Positions 1-12,599 of a DNA stretch of 64,000 nucleotides are shown here, in pieces. The translations under genes were made by a program, and so were the position numbers. The stretch is from Symbiodinium natans (lineage: Eukaryota > Sar > Dinophyceae > Suessiales > Symbiodiniaceae), in contig CAJNDS010002837.1 of the NCBI GenBank assembly GCA_905221605.1, positions 90,001-154,000 on the forward strand, written 5' to 3'. The notes beneath the pieces are model-generated. The model did no database searches. It was given only the letters and a program-made list of their open reading frames with translations, and had not been told where the DNA came from. How positions within the stretch are numbered: the first letter of the stretch is position 1; every line of letters begins with the position of its first letter.

Positions 1-1209
1 CATTGCACAGGTCTCGCCATGCCAGGTCAAGCGCCCTTCGCCATCCTCAGGGTCGCTTCGACTCAATCTTTGCATGTCGATGCCTTGAGACCTATCACCT
101 ATCGATCATTCAATACATGTACACACGCCTTCCTGCCCACTCTCCTCTCACACCTCCTATGCTGCTTAAGACACGGTAGATGCAGGATGCTAACATCAAT
201 TGTGGGCACTGCTCCTGCATTCTTCGGTCTTGAGGCAAGCGCTGAACAAAGCTTCTTCACTTTTACGGGTGCCAAACCGTTTCGGTGCTTGCAGTGTGCT
301 TGCTCTTCTTCGACTCAGATACAGTAATTGTTCGGTTAGACTTTGCTTGTGGGCGTGTAGTATTTGGTTCCATGTCAGGCACCCACGCTTGTTTACATGC
401 ACGCATGACCGTACAAGCCCGCATTCAGAGATGAGAGAGGAGATGAAAAACGGAATGAAACTGAAACAGACAGAGGGAAATGGACTTGCTTGATGCCAAC
501 GAGCGGACCTGGTGGCATCAGAGGTCTCTTCAAGGGCATCTCATAAGAGAGATGCCGCCTTCAGGGCCCCCCTCGGGACTGCTACTCTCGGGGGCTCTGG
601 CACAAAGGCTGTTTTACGGCTTCAAGTCGCTAGTGCTCGCACAGAACACGCGTTCCCTAAAAGGAGGCTCCTTGTAAAATGGAGGGGAGGGGGGGGGGTT
701 TTATTTTTTTTAACTACTATGAATGGGGACGGAGAATGAACAAATGAAATGAGGAGATGCAAGCACCAAAGCCGCTTCAATGCGGTGAAATTTGAGGCTA
801 GCTTTTCACTGTGTTAGGCCTCGAAAGTATTTTCCCAGCCATCTGGGCCTTTGTCGGAAAAACTTTCCTGGTTGTCTGAACCAACTTTCTAAATATCGCA
901 CAATGTTTTTGCGAATCCATATTCGACCGCTGACTTCACATCCTTACGGTGTCTTCCGGTCCTCCGGCAGATGGAACTCCTGATGCAAGCCTTAGACAGC
1001 TGATGAGACTAGTTGGCGACCAGATAGTGACAAGGGTAGTTGGCGCTTTGGGCATGCTCGCGTAGAATCCGTGCTACCGGTGCCAAGAGACTGTGACCAG
1101 AGATCACGCACTCTTCAGTGAAAAGCTCACTGTGCGTACCATGCGAAGACAAACACTGCCTTGGACCGACAGTCTTGCTCAGAGTCTTGCTCGAGATCTC
1201 TCCCAGCTG

Positions 1210-4200
1210 CTAGCTGTAGCAGCACTGCCCCCAAAACCTGAAGATGCCTGAAGCCAGCTCCACGAATTCCTGTGAGTTCCTCTCAGAGTCTGGGCAGCCC
1301 TCCCCAAGTCCCGCCAAGTACCCCCAGCTGCCGAGGGGCAAGAAGTTCCAGTTCAGAAGGCCGCTGCAACATGGCCCGCCCTCTCTCGTCCGATCTCGGT
1401 TGCCCGGGTGCCAGAGCTGGATGTCCAGGACTCCCTTGTTCCTGGAACTCGAACTACCAGAGTTTCTTTATCGAAGCAACCCAAGAAGTTGTTTACGAAC
1501 AAAAATGGGGCTTCGGGTCAAGCCTTCTGACATCACGAGGGGCATTTCAGCCAAATTTATAGTCGTTGTCTTTCTGAAGCCGCCAGTAACGTTTACAAAC
1601 TACGACAAACACGACAAACATGTTGCATCTAGGCCCTGGATCCCGTCCACGTCCACACAAGGGCTCAGAACGATGCCATGACTTCTGCCTTCCTTGACGT
1701 CTCTCTCCAAACACAAGCCAGAAGACACCTCCTGGATTTGGAAAACTTTTTCCGGAATCAGCCCGCCATCCACGTAGATGTATGAGAAGCGGTGTAGGTA
1801 GGCAGAGAACGGGGCGCATTTGAGCTTCTGCCGCAACTGCTCGAAGTTGCTTAAATCACCGATGCTGTTTTCACCATTGAAAAAAGCTTCGTACTCTGGA
1901 AATGTGAAGGTCTTGTTAACATAAGGGCCAAGCCAGCCCGAAACTGCGCGAGCCTTGTTTCGCATGACATCTTCTGTCCGCATGGTGTACTTCAGCTGTG
2001 TCTTGGGGTTGTTCGGGTCACGCCACATGTGTGCCACGAAGGCCCCTTCTGCCACCTCAATGCGGCCTCCACAGAGCCAGCTGCGCAGTGACTGATCTAT
2101 GTTCTCACCTCCCCACGCAATCATATGATCATCATAACCACCAGTTTCCTCCCACCAGCGCTTGCTTATTGCCAGCAGTCCTCCACTCATGACTGGCACA
2201 TCCCGCCCTGGGTTCAGCAGCCAAGTGAAGTCGGCGTTCCAGGTCATGTAGCATGCTTGGCTGGACGACCCGGCATTCTCTTCCCACGTGTCGGGATCCA
2301 GTGCTGTGATCGTTGGCACCACAAGAGTTCGATGATCTCCTGCGCGATGCATCTGCTTCAAGAACGCATCCTGCAGCGCAAGCGAAGGCAGCATCAGCAG
2401 CAGAAACGGATCACTTGATCATGGGACTAACTTCGCAGCTTTTGCCCACCTCCCAGCCATCTCTTGGCTTCACATGGCAATCGAAGAATACAATAACCTT
2501 GAAGCAAGTCTGGGTGGCAAATTGGGCGGCATCCCCGAAGGTTTGTAACGTTTTAACGAGCGCTCAATGAGTCAAATGAGTCTGCAATTACGTAGATACA
2601 TGACGGCAACGTACGAGGGACCAGGGAAGTCGTGAATGTATTCTTTAAACTGCACCATGCAGTTCCAAGACTGACACACGCTTGTGGCTTCCAACTCGTA
2701 CTTTACTGCTACATGTGTCCGGGTCTACTTGTTGCAATTCGGATGGCATCGCCCTGCGCGGCATCACCACCAGTTTTTTTGGCAGCGATGAGGCCCAAGG
2801 TTTTCTCGTGCCTGCGACAAGTCTCCATCTGTTCGGGGTTGACGCTTGAAACACCAAAGCCAAAACAGAAATGGAGCACAGCGGCATTTCAGGAACATTC
2901 CCCAGCTCGGTTCAACACGGCAACTGACTCATGGCACTGTAAAAGCTCGAAAGCATCGATCAGCTTCAGCCTGGCATCGCGACAGTTTTCGTCTAAGAAA
3001 ACGTTGGGATTTCCAATCCGTGTGGGAGATTGTGGGAGTGTGAGCCGAGGCTCGAGGCTTGCCAGGAAAGGGGCTGGAGCCTGCCAAACGTACCCGAAAG
3101 CAAACCTCGAAAGTAGCAGCACGTCAAGACAAGATGAACCTGACTTTGAGAGCTCAGGAGATACAAGCTTCGTACATGCTTAGCCTCAAAGTACCCAAAT
3201 CACATCGTCGTCGCCCCGTGAGTCTAGGAGTCTAGCATTCGTAAGAACGCTCCTTGCCAACGCCTTACGAAACAAGCTGCGCCACACCCAGGGCGCCAAG
3301 ACTTGTCAACATCCCTGACAATGACTTCCCAGAACTTGTGACACCATGAAAGACGCCAGAATCAAAATCAGGGGCCTCAACAGCCGAATAGCTGGCGAGC
3401 TCGTTCCGCGCAGGGCGGACGTCTGCAACGGTCGCACTCTTGAGTATCTGAAGACACTTGAGCTTTGGGAATTTCAACAGACCTACATTTCGCCGACAAG
3501 CGATCCTCAAGAACACTGCCAGGCTCACTGTTGTTGCCAGCGTTTTTTTCTGAAAGGGCATGCTGCACATTTTCCGCAGAGTCAATCTTGCCTCCGGGGA
3601 CACTGCAAGAGGCGATGGCAGAGTCAGCTCCAGCTTGGGGACACTCCCATCCTAGCAACCAGCACTGGGACGAATTAGGCATCCAGGCTCATCCAGGAAT
3701 CCAGGCAAGTATTGCAGACTGAAGCAACCAAGTCAATGCAGGCAATACGGGCGAGCACTTTCGGCTCTCAACTGTTGTGGATATGTCATGTGCGCAAAAA
3801 ATTGTCCACTCCCAGTCCCCACCGGCAATTGCGCATTTCTTCAGCGCCAAACTGCCAGCAACGGCCGAGTGTCGTCCACTACGATGATCTCCCGCAGCCG
3901 GGCTTTCGCTGTGTGGGCCCAGATCTCAGCAAAACGCAAAACATAGTTGCTTAGCTACTTCTTTTAGCTGAAGTTCGCCTCCTCTTTCAGGAGCACTCCG
4001 CATGAACACTGCTATTACGAGTGCCGTGTAGGTCGAAATCCTAACACAAGCAGATAGTCGATTCCCATAGGGCCGCGCTGTTAGGACGTCTAACGACATA
4101 AGTCCTATTTCAAGGATGCCTTGTTACTTCACAAACCGGCCAGATATGCGAATCATGAAGTAAAGGCCGCATGGACACGACGATCCGACGTCTCGCTTCA

Positions 4201-4799
4201 AAATTCCTTTGTCTGTTCGCCCCAACTGATTTTCGAAGACCACTGCGGCCTGTGCGAGCCGAGTTGCGGATTCCACAGTCCTGGAAGCATAAGCTCCTTC
4301 CTCAGATTGAAGACACCTAAACGGCGAAGCCGCAATCCCTCATCATAAGGTCAGTTCTCTAAATCATGGTCCCTTCTAGAGTACCCTAAAAACTAGGGGC
4401 CGCCTTGTAGTATTAACCCTAAAAGGGGCCCGAATGTAGAGAAGTGACCACAAAGCCGTTTTTGGTCAGAATGCCTGCGGCCGGGCCTTCTCACGCAGCA
4501 CAAGTTCCTACTAACATTTGCGATCTGGATACATACGCGCAAGGCAGCACCACCGAGAGTGTCTCGCCAACCCATGGTCTGCTCGCCTGGCAGAAAGTGA
4601 TCTCCCACGGCGACACAAAAAAAAGCAGCATTGCGGCTTCAAAGCACAGCATTTGCGGACATGTCCTCTATCAACAAGACCTAACAGTCCTAACATTGTT
4701 CTTGGTGAACACCACCACTCTCGCCTCAACAAGCGCAGCCTTGGCTCCAAGCTCGTCCTTCGGTCTGCGCACGACCTCTGGCTTCCACTTGGATTCCCA
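1210..4799 (-). CDS. Polypeptide N-acetylgalactosaminyltransferase with C-terminal lectin domain, multi-exon
   Basis: This family adds the first GalNAc to Ser/Thr of secreted proteins in the Golgi. Exons (minus): 4695-4799, 4533-4586 (ends LSVVLPCAY), 4268-4300 (EGAYASRTVES), 3856-3924 (REIIVVDDTRPLL), about 2907-2992 (edges unresolved), 2748-2828 (HEKTLGLIAAKK...QGD), 2450-2497 (VIVFFDCH), about 1645-2370, and a possible last exon near 1210-1300 with a TAG. Phase carries cleanly across the 4799-4268 exons and from 2828 to 2370. The large exon has VPVMSGGLLAIS, the family hallmark WGGEN followed by CGG, then KLKCAPF and the start of a ricin-type lectin repeat (GLCLE). The metal-site motif, usually DxH, reads D-C-H. 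Donors at 4268, 3856 and 2748 are GC. No signal anchor was found upstream, so the N-terminus is missing or in unseen exons. Family identity is firm; exact edges are not. Confidence 0.85.
1645..2370 (-). other. Main catalytic plus lectin-start exon of the GalNAc-transferase
   Basis: This is the longest exon of the gene above. It begins after CTGCAG at DAFLKQMHRAG and runs through LVVPTITALDPDTWE, the GGLLAIS substrate loop, WGGEN and SWLCGGRIEVAE, which together make up the second half of the GT-A fold. It then crosses the linker KLKCAPFSAYL into the first lectin repeat. The 3' edge is uncertain: a GA donor near 1645 or a GT donor a few bases upstream both fit. Confidence 0.8.
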
Positions 4800-4800
4800 C

Positions 4801-6170
4801 TGAAGTGGAGCACCCTGGTCCTGGATCCAAGTGTGCCGACGCGGCCTAAGTCTACTGTCTTAGGGTAGCACTCCCATACTGGACCACACTGTACCCCAAG
4901 ATGCTTGTGGGCTGACACGCTGCCATGCACTAGTCATGCTCTTGTCGCTCTTTCCTAGCCCGATTCCCCAGCCCGGTCCAGCACGTCAACGTAGGAAGCA
5001 CTGAGCAACCTCGAGCCGCAGCGTAGTTGATGCCACGGTGCCCCCACACAGAGTCCACTCGAGAGTAACATGAAGGACGTACTTAGTGTACTTTGGAAGT
5101 GTGCGGTCTGATCGCTCTCATCTGAACGCCCTCTTCATGGTTCATCTCAGCAGCAATGCCGTGGCCATGATCGAGGTGATGCCGTTCAGGAGCCCCTGAA
5201 GAATGTGACAATGCTCACTTACGTGATGTTGTGCTTTTGGGTACCAACACTGAAAGGTTGAAAAAGGTTGGACGGAGATTGGTACCCTCTGCACGGGCCT
5301 TGGGCACTGCCACGGCGAGCGCCACGCCCAGCACTGCGGCCAAACCCTTGGATCAGCAACTTAAAACAATCCGTGTCAGACCCTCTCACTGACGAACCTT
5401 TCTAAACGAAGACTTGAAATGCCTGATTTGAGAAAAGCAGGCCAGACCTGACAGACAATCACATGAGGTAGCCTTCACAAGTCGTCAGACTTGAAGAAAT
5501 CATGCACAGCTACTGATGCCGCGATTTGCGACTTGTTTGCACGATCTAAAACAATCTCATGCAGTCTCCCAACGCAAAGGCGCCAAATGCGCCCACACAA
5601 ATAGATTGCAGCAACCAGTGATTTGGGCATGTCTCATATTCTAGTTTTCGCTACTTCGCTTCGAAGACCAGGCACACACCCAAACACGGCGGTCCGGTCC
5701 GCTTTGCAATTTGGGGGAGAAGGAATGCTGGCTCTGGGCACCTCATCGAAGCTATGCAGGTGGTTAAAAGGTGTTGGGTCAGGTTATGTTACGTTTGAAC
5801 CGGCTTGCCAGTAGCGTCTGCAGTGCCTCCTCCACTCAGTATAGTCCTCCCCTCAGTAGTGCTTGTCGAACTTCCCGCTATTCAGTGAGTTTTCAATCCG
5901 CCACTGCTAAAAGAAGAGATGCCCACAAGGCCACAAAAGGTCCGTAACAAATGGTCCATAGTTGGTTCATGTCGCCAACGACATCCGACCCAGTCTCTCT
6001 TCTCTTCTTCTTCTACTCAGCGAAGGCACCCCCCCCCCGCCCCGAAGAGACCCAGTCTCTTTCTTTCTTTCGTTCTTTCTTTCTTTCTTGGGGGCAAGGA
6101 GGCAAGCCCCGGGGCCTCTCCGTGGGGCGAGCACTAGCGGTCCAGCTCCTCTTTCTTTCTTCAGCTGAGA
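4801..6170. other. Gene-poor stretch upstream of the GalNAc-transferase
   Basis: I recognised no exon here. It may hold 5' exons or the signal-anchor exon of the GalNAc-transferase. A short CT-rich microsatellite starts near 6000. Confidence 0.4.
6000..6095. repeat. CT-rich microsatellite
   Basis: Runs of TTCT/TTTC with an internal C8 tract are visible. The low complexity produces meaningless open frames on both strands. Confidence 0.9.
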
Positions 6171-6218
6171 TGCTAGAATGAGGATAGAGAAGTGCGCAGT
6201 GGCAATTTGCATTGCAAC

Positions 6219-6368
6219 CTCGGATTGCAGAGCAAGTAGTTTCTGTCCCGGAGCCGCGGTACCCCCCGACCTTTGGCCACCGAACATCCTTGCCACCCCA
6301 CCAAAAATACCCCGCATGATGTTGCCAAAGAAACCACCGAGGAGGGCAGCAAAAGGCATGGGAACCAT
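6219..6368 (-). CDS. Putative exon, Gly/Phe-rich
   Basis: An open frame includes FAALLGGFFGNIMRGIFGG and continues to QKLLALQSE, ending at a good GAG|GTTGCA donor. The Gly/Phe/Met-rich start suggests a membrane-interacting or low-complexity segment. No family was recognised and the 5' edge is not resolved. Confidence 0.35.
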
Positions 6369-6952
6369 GCGAACTGGTTATCCCTGCTCGTGCTTAACCT
6401 CGTCGGTGGGGGCGCCATGACGCGCAAAAACGGCTGCGGAGCACGTTGATTGGAAATGGTCTTCACACGCTTGCAGAACAAGTGGCTGAGGCTGACTACA
6501 GTAGTGGGCATTTAGCAATTCACTGTGTGTGGTATTGACATTGATCTCATTGCTTGCACATTCGGGGAGATGCTTCTGGCCTCGCGCGTATTCCACCAAC
6601 TGCGCAGCTTGGATATGTAGTCGCCTTGCTGTGCAAACGCCAAGCCCCAAGTGCATCCTGGTGCAGCTGTGCAACAGGCTCATGGCCCCGGTACAAATCG
6701 GATAGGAGGCCCATGGTCCCCTCGCCGCCGTCATGCAGGACCCCCCGTTGGTCTCCCAACTTTTGCGAAGAGGTGCTCTTGTGGTTTCGGGGCCCTGGCT
6801 TCTCCCATATAGACCGCACGGACAAACCTTATCCCACCTCTATGGATCACCCTGCTGGGACCCTACTAGGACTGATAGGATGTCATGAGACTCCCTGGGG
6901 CCGTCCACGCCGGGCCGAGGCGGCGCACGCCAGCGCGGTCGCTTTATAGCTT

Positions 6953-7012
6953 CTGAAGAAGGAATTGATAGATTCTGAAAAAGGAGTTGATAGATTCTGA
7001 AGACGGGACCCG
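6953..7012. repeat. Short tandem repeat, about 23-nt unit
   Basis: The word TTGATAGATTCTGAA recurs with slightly changed linkers, in two full copies plus one partial copy. It lies just downstream of the methyltransferase exons. Confidence 0.7.
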
Positions 7013-7081
7013 GCTTTCTGAATCTAGATCTGGTACGCAGCATCGGAGAAAGGGGGATGAATAATTGTCAAGGCTTGGTGC

Positions 7082-8841
7082 CTGGATCGTGGATAGCTTC
7101 GGTATCCAGGAGAGTTCTTGCGATAGCTTGCAAGACTCTACACCAGAATGCGGGCTTCGGACCATCCACATTTGCCAGGTTAGCAACGAGGAGGAGTCTT
7201 CCTCCTGGCGCCAAAGCCTGCGCAGTGCCGCGACCACCAAGGGACTGCGACGGAGGAACAGTGAACTGCACTAAGAACATCTCATTTAGTCCCTTTTGTC
7301 AGACAAGTTGGGCTCAGAGCCACCATGAAATGCAGCCAGCCGTTTACGTTACCATCACAAGTTTGTAGATGTAAACAGCTGTGAACAATTCACCAGCAAA
7401 GAGGTTCGGAGCTACGATTATGTTGCCATCACAAGTTTTTAGCTACGAAGAGAGCACTAAACCAAGCCGCCTGGGGGGCCCCACGCAGAATTTGTGCAGT
7501 CACCTAAGCGCTACGCTTTCAGGGTGAGATCTTCGGCAAGTACGGTATCAAGCTGGAAGGAGCTACTGTCTAGCTCATTCAAGGCAACACTACACTTCAG
7601 CCGTCTCTCGTCCAAGGTGGCAGGACGCATGCCAGGTATCATCACACTTGACATGCCGAGGCGTATACCGCTTCCCCTCGATCACCTCCGGAGACAAACA
7701 TTTGCCCACCACCTGACAAATGGCATGGTCACAGAGACGGGAAACGTAATAGTTGCAAACATGATTTCTCAAGGCTCCTGGCTTGACCGAGATCGATCTA
7801 AGGCCTGGGCCCATGGAGGGAACATATGGTGGGTTTGCCAAGACCAAGTCCTTGCAGCATCGCCAGGGAGGGGCTCTGGCTATGGCTGGAAGGATGGTCC
7901 CAGAAACCGCAGAGAAGAACAGTAGAGGCAACTATATTTGCTTAGTGGCAGGCAAACGGGCCCCAGCCACAATCCAGATCTGAAGACCTGTGCGGGATCG
8001 CGCAAGAGCCGAAGATGCCGATGCAGCAGCATCACGTGCGTGACATGCGCTGCCTGGCAATTTCGTCGCGGCACCGCCTTGGGCATGCCTGGCTTGTGGC
8101 CAACTCTTGTGGCCACATGCAGAGCATGATGAAGGGTTGTACAAGCCTCCTTGCGTCCCTGCTGCACACGTGCGATCAGAAAATGCTTCGCAGCTGACCT
8201 CGTAAAGATTGCCATGGTGAAGAGTCACTTTGGACACTTGGTTCAGGAGGATGTTCGCCTTCCTCGGGATTGCCAGCACTCAAGGGCCAATTGGTTTTCG
8301 GTTTCCAGCCACGTCCCGGCTAGCTGCGGTCATCACGAGACAGACAAGCCTTCGCCCAAAAAGACAATACGACATTGCAACAACCCCTATTGCAGGAATT
8401 TTCTCGTTAACACTACGTACCGTCGTTCATCGACATTCGCTCCATGCGTGCCGTGCTTTGCGGGTTGGGCTTCGGGATCAGCGTCCGCGAGTAACGGCTT
8501 TCAGGAGCTTGAAAGTCAGGAAGAACCGCGCAATGTCAGACAACTGCCCTGGCAGCATGATTGGGTTTGACGGATGTGCCCTGAAGGTCCCCGCTCTCCA
8601 CCCACAAGACTGGGGATCTCACACCTGAGCGATGTCGGTCGAAGTCGATGCTGACCCGAAAATACAGCACGACACAGCTGCAAATATAGATCCTAAGCCT
8701 TAAGCCTACCTTCGGTGTGCTTCGAGCATGCGGCGACTGGGTTGTGGGGCTTGTCACGGCATCGATGCGATGCGTAAATTTCGTAAGCAAATCCAAAGGG
8801 AGCTGCTCTATGTCGGGGTCGGCAAAGCTGGCGATAGCCAT
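7082..8841 (-). CDS. SAM-dependent methyltransferase of the NPPY (HemK/PrmC/RlmG-like) type
   Basis: NPPY enzymes methylate planar nitrogens, such as glutamine in release factors or bases in rRNA. Exons: 8710-8841 (possible first exon, MAIASFADPDIEQLPLD..., good GT donor), 8199-8258 (ANILLNQVSKVTLHHGNLYE), 7788-7850 (DLVLANPPYVPS) and 7082-7217 (ALAPGGRLLLVANLANVDG). The 8258 and 7850 exons join in phase, giving the usual order: end of motif III, then D-x-V-x-x-NPPY. ALAPGGRLLL matches the later strand of this fold. Motif I (the glycine-rich SAM loop) should lie at 8260-8700 and was not identified; a further exon is expected at 7220-7780. The donor at 7082 is GC. The substrate cannot be told. 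Confidence 0.65.
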
Positions 8842-9789
8842 TAAACGCGTGAAGCACGCGACGTGGTGTGGTCCCCTGCTTTGCTGCGGACAGGCTGCGC
8901 AAATCGCACAGCACGCGGATTGAGGTCCTGAGTGCATGTGTGCTACGGGTAGCTCACCTGGGTCTAGCTGGGTTCACGGTACTCCCGGGCACATTCGCGC
9001 TCAAAGAAATCAGATTGCCGACTTCCAGAACCCGGGCACAAGCCGAAAAATCTGAGGCTTCAAAGCTTCACTCAGAATCACTCACAATCTCTCACGCTCT
9101 GCAGATCTTGTCCGGGACCCCAGGCCACTAATGTCACAGTGGCGTCGAAGCGCTTTGCGGCATAGAGTCCCTGGACCTGTGTTTGGCTTGTGCTGCCACC
9201 ACGGCAGTGTAGGGCATGCCCTATCCAACGCAGATGTAAGGCCAGGGATCGAGCGCCGCTCCCCGCACAGAGATCCTCGGAGCAAGGATGCAGGACTGTT
9301 TCGAACCCTTCCCAAAAGTGCCAGGAAACAAACTCACATGTCGAGCTTCAGCAAACGCCAAGATACCAGCACACGTTTAGGAGAGGCTTCTTCTGGTAGC
9401 AGCGCCTGATAGAGCAGTTTAGTCGCATCAGGAGCCCCCCACCCCCCACCCGAAAAAAATGGGGGGGATGCTTCGGGGTGCTCTGATTGCTGTGCCACCC
9501 GCCAAGCAGACCAGACACCCTGCAGGGTAACAGTTTCGGGATCTTCCATCTGTGTCAGTTTCCCAGTACCCTCCCTTGACACTTACACTTTCAAAGTGCT
9601 CCTACTCTCTAGGCATTGTCCTGCATCCATTAACCGAGGGAATATGCGGATAGGGGGATTATCAGCCATTCCGACGCACACCTCACATCTTCTTCAAACG
9701 CGCTCAAGTGCGCTGTCTGGGCATGGGCCACTTGAGTGCCCTGTGTGGAGGCTGCTGCGACACTGTATCCTGGTGGTAGGGGGCGCTGC

Positions 9790-10682
9790 CCGCTTTCCCA
9801 CAAGAAAGCCCAGAACGTGCCGGTTGCAAGCTGAGTTGTTCCACGTGTTCCAGCTTCCGTCAAGCATTTTCGCATGGAAAAAACGCGGCCCAAGATGTGC
9901 CGCGATACGAACTCCCGCTATGCAAGGTATTTTGCAAAACCCAAAACGTTGTGGGAGCTTGCTATCCACACGATAAATGCTCCCGAAAATTGAGACCACT
10001 TTTCGCCCAGACCCGTTTTCAAATTCGAGGGGAGGGGCCGGGACCACATGTCGCGAATGACATTCTGTAAACGACGCACACACAAATGCACCCGTAAGCT
10101 AGGTGGAGTATGTGGACGGCAGAGCTGCTTCTTCTGTGCTTGAGCGCTGCCTGGGTGCGAAGCAGTGCATAGCTGTCGATGGTGACTGTCATCACCTGGA
10201 TATGTGGGCCCACTTACGTAAATTCTTGACACCACCTGCATTTCGTGAGAAACTTTCTGCCAACATGTCTCGTTCAGTCATGACTCTGAAGCCTTTCTTG
10301 GGGCACCTAGCTCGCTCAAGATGTTCCCGGGTGTGCCTGATGCCATGGCCGCAGCTCATCCCAGTCCACAAAGAAGAACATGGAGCCTGGCCTAGAATCA
10401 GATGCGCATCGATCTTTGCAGGCGGGTCATGCGCAGCCTGCACCAGGCCTTCCCACGTCCACTGGTGCAAGTTGGATGGTCGACTGCCATGCGCTCTCCG
10501 GCGCTGGCCTTCCGCAACAATCTACGACTGTGGGCTGCGTGTCGTGCCTGTTCTTGCATAGCAACTGCCGAGAGCTTTTGTGCTGTCATATGCATCTTCC
10601 TGATGTCTGTGATGAATCTGTCATAAGCCTCCACAGCACGCCCAGTGTCTGCAAGTCCTCGGCTGATCTCCCCTCTTAACTC
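9790..10682 (-). CDS. Unknown gene with an N-proximal helical coiled-coil exon
   Basis: Exons: 10509-10682 (58 codons, starts ELRGEISRGLADTGRAVEAY, helix-rich and charged), 10337-10391 (FFFVDWDELRPWHQ), 10236-10296 (KGFRVMTERDMLAESFSRNA) and a longer one from 10064 down to about 9790 (GRKVVSIFGSIYRVDSKLP). The last three join in phase (0, then 1); the step from the first to the second exon does not, so an exon or edge there is missing. The intron 10297-10336 would be only 40 nt. The donor at 10337 is GC. No family was recognised. Exons 1 and 4 are the most convincing. Confidence 0.5.
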
Positions 10683-10899
10683 CTGCTAAATATAGCACAC
10701 ATTTAGTACTGCCAGGGGGGCCCTCTTCGCCGCGCGCTGGGCCTGCCCTCAGAACGCCGCAAAACACGTGGGAACGGCCGTTGAGCCACCGCGGCGACAC
10801 ATGTGAGGTTGTCCGGTGCGGACTATTGGCCATTCGGGCAGATTTCCTTTCCGGTATAATGCACAAAGAACAACATAGGACCTGGCTGCATGGTCAGAT

Positions 10900-12040
10900 C
10901 GCTCACCAAGGTGATCGTTCTTGCTCTTCTTGCTTATTGACGTGATTGCTTTGAACGTTTAGCACGGATGTGCGGTTCCCCAACAGTCGACAGCAGGACT
11001 TTGCAGCACGCGACAGCGCCAAACGGTTTAGAACAAGTCTGGTTCTCAGATCCTTAGACACCGTCCGGCCAGGCCACGGCCGTCAGCGCCTTACCGAGAA
11101 CCTCCTCGAGCTCGATTGCCGCGACTGTGGTGTTCAGCCTTGTGGAGCCCTCAAAATAAGGCCAAAGAAAGACAGCTTAACCCAAATACTGCTCAATGAA
11201 ATCTGTCCACCACCCGAAAGACACTTTAAACGACAGCCCTTGCCTCAACATGGTCCACATCCTACATCATCCTACTTCACATCCACTGCTCTGTGTTGGA
11301 AGGGTCTGGCTTTGGGTCACCTTGGACCAACACTCAATGTGGGACGCCTGCTCTGTTCTCATCCTTCTGCTGGCCTAAAGGTAGCTGCTTCAATCTGCTT
11401 CACTAGCGCCTGCGTGTCTTCAAACAACCGAGACTGGAACTGAGGGTTCCCTGATTTAACATTCAAAGCTGAGTAATGCTGAGTAATTCCACATCTGCCG
11501 GGGGGCAGGAAGGTGCCCAGCAGAGCTGCAGAGCGCAGACCAAGGCCATGTCGGACGGCCTCTTGATCTTGCTTCGAACCCCTACATTCTCCCTTAAAAG
11601 AGATTCAGGGACTGTGCAGCGCAGATGCACAGCAGTTAAGCAGGTGTGTCACAGCAGCGAATTCTAAAAGTTGTGTTTGGGCTCTTTTCAACAGGATTCG
11701 ACAACTGGCCTCCTGCAAGCTTTCGCTTCCAAGCCGAGGCCAGGCCCCCTGAGAGCAGTCTTCTGCGTTTTCCAAAGACGTTCAAGCTAGGACAAGTGTT
11801 CTTTCGATGTGCCTGAAGTTGCGCCGCATTGCAACTCACAGGAAACCACAAGTCCCTTACGACACAACAACAACCATCTTTGAATGACACACCAATCTTG
11901 GCTAGATGCGCCTAGAGCACAAGTCTGCGAAGCATGGCCTGTGCTGCAGGGCTCCCAGCAAGCGACTTGGCGACTGCCTGGCACAGGCTGGCAAAATACT
12001 CACAACTGAATGGACAGTCTTTGCCAGCAGAAACTAGTCG
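10900..12040. other. No gene recognised
   Basis: There are several open frames on both strands, but none has coherent splice edges and coding-like composition together. Confidence 0.4.
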
Positions 12041-12043
12041 CAA

Positions 12044-12380
12044 CTAACTGGGTGCAACAGTGCTACAACAGTCTAGCAGCCATCCAGCAAAATCGCAAGC
12101 ATTTTCGCTACCGATCATTCTGCGTTGAATAGCATCTGAAAGCAAAGTGGCAACATGATCTCTAAGCACAACTTGCGTGCAGAGGTTTTGAAACCGTAGG
12201 GATGAGTGGATGCCACATGACGCTCTGGAGGCCATGGCCACGACGAAGGCAAGGAGCCGCAAGCCCACAAATTTTGGAAAGGTTTGGAAAACTGCGTACT
12301 CCTGCATCTGCTCAAGCCTTTCCCCATAGCTTCCACAAGCAGATTTGCCGCCAGCCTCCGAGTAGTTGTGACCTTTGCAC
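12044..12380 (-). CDS. Possible exon, weak
   Basis: A minus-strand frame contains SYGERLEQMQEYAVFQTF followed by FVGLRLLAFVVAMAS and then DHVATLLSDAIQRR. The composition is protein-like but Cys/Ser-rich at both ends, and no strong splice edges were seen. It could be chance. Confidence 0.25.
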
Positions 12381-12599
12381 ACCAGATGTCGAAAATGACA
12401 GCGATGCGACTTGGCACGATAGCATCTGAGGGCTTCCAACAAGTTTACAGGCTTGTGGCAGCGCGAACCTCTATTGACAACGTTTCTTGCTGGGCGGAAC
12501 GAAGATTGGCGGTGCATGGATTGGCAGTTTCGAGTATTGGGAGATGCATGTATTGGCAGATTCATGCTTCTACGAGTCCATCCGATCACTCTTTAGAGC

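Noticed and set aside
1244..1681. 145-codon plus frame opposite the GalNAc-transferase 3' end
   Set aside because: It overlaps the lectin exons on the other strand and its Pro/Ser composition looks like a shadow.
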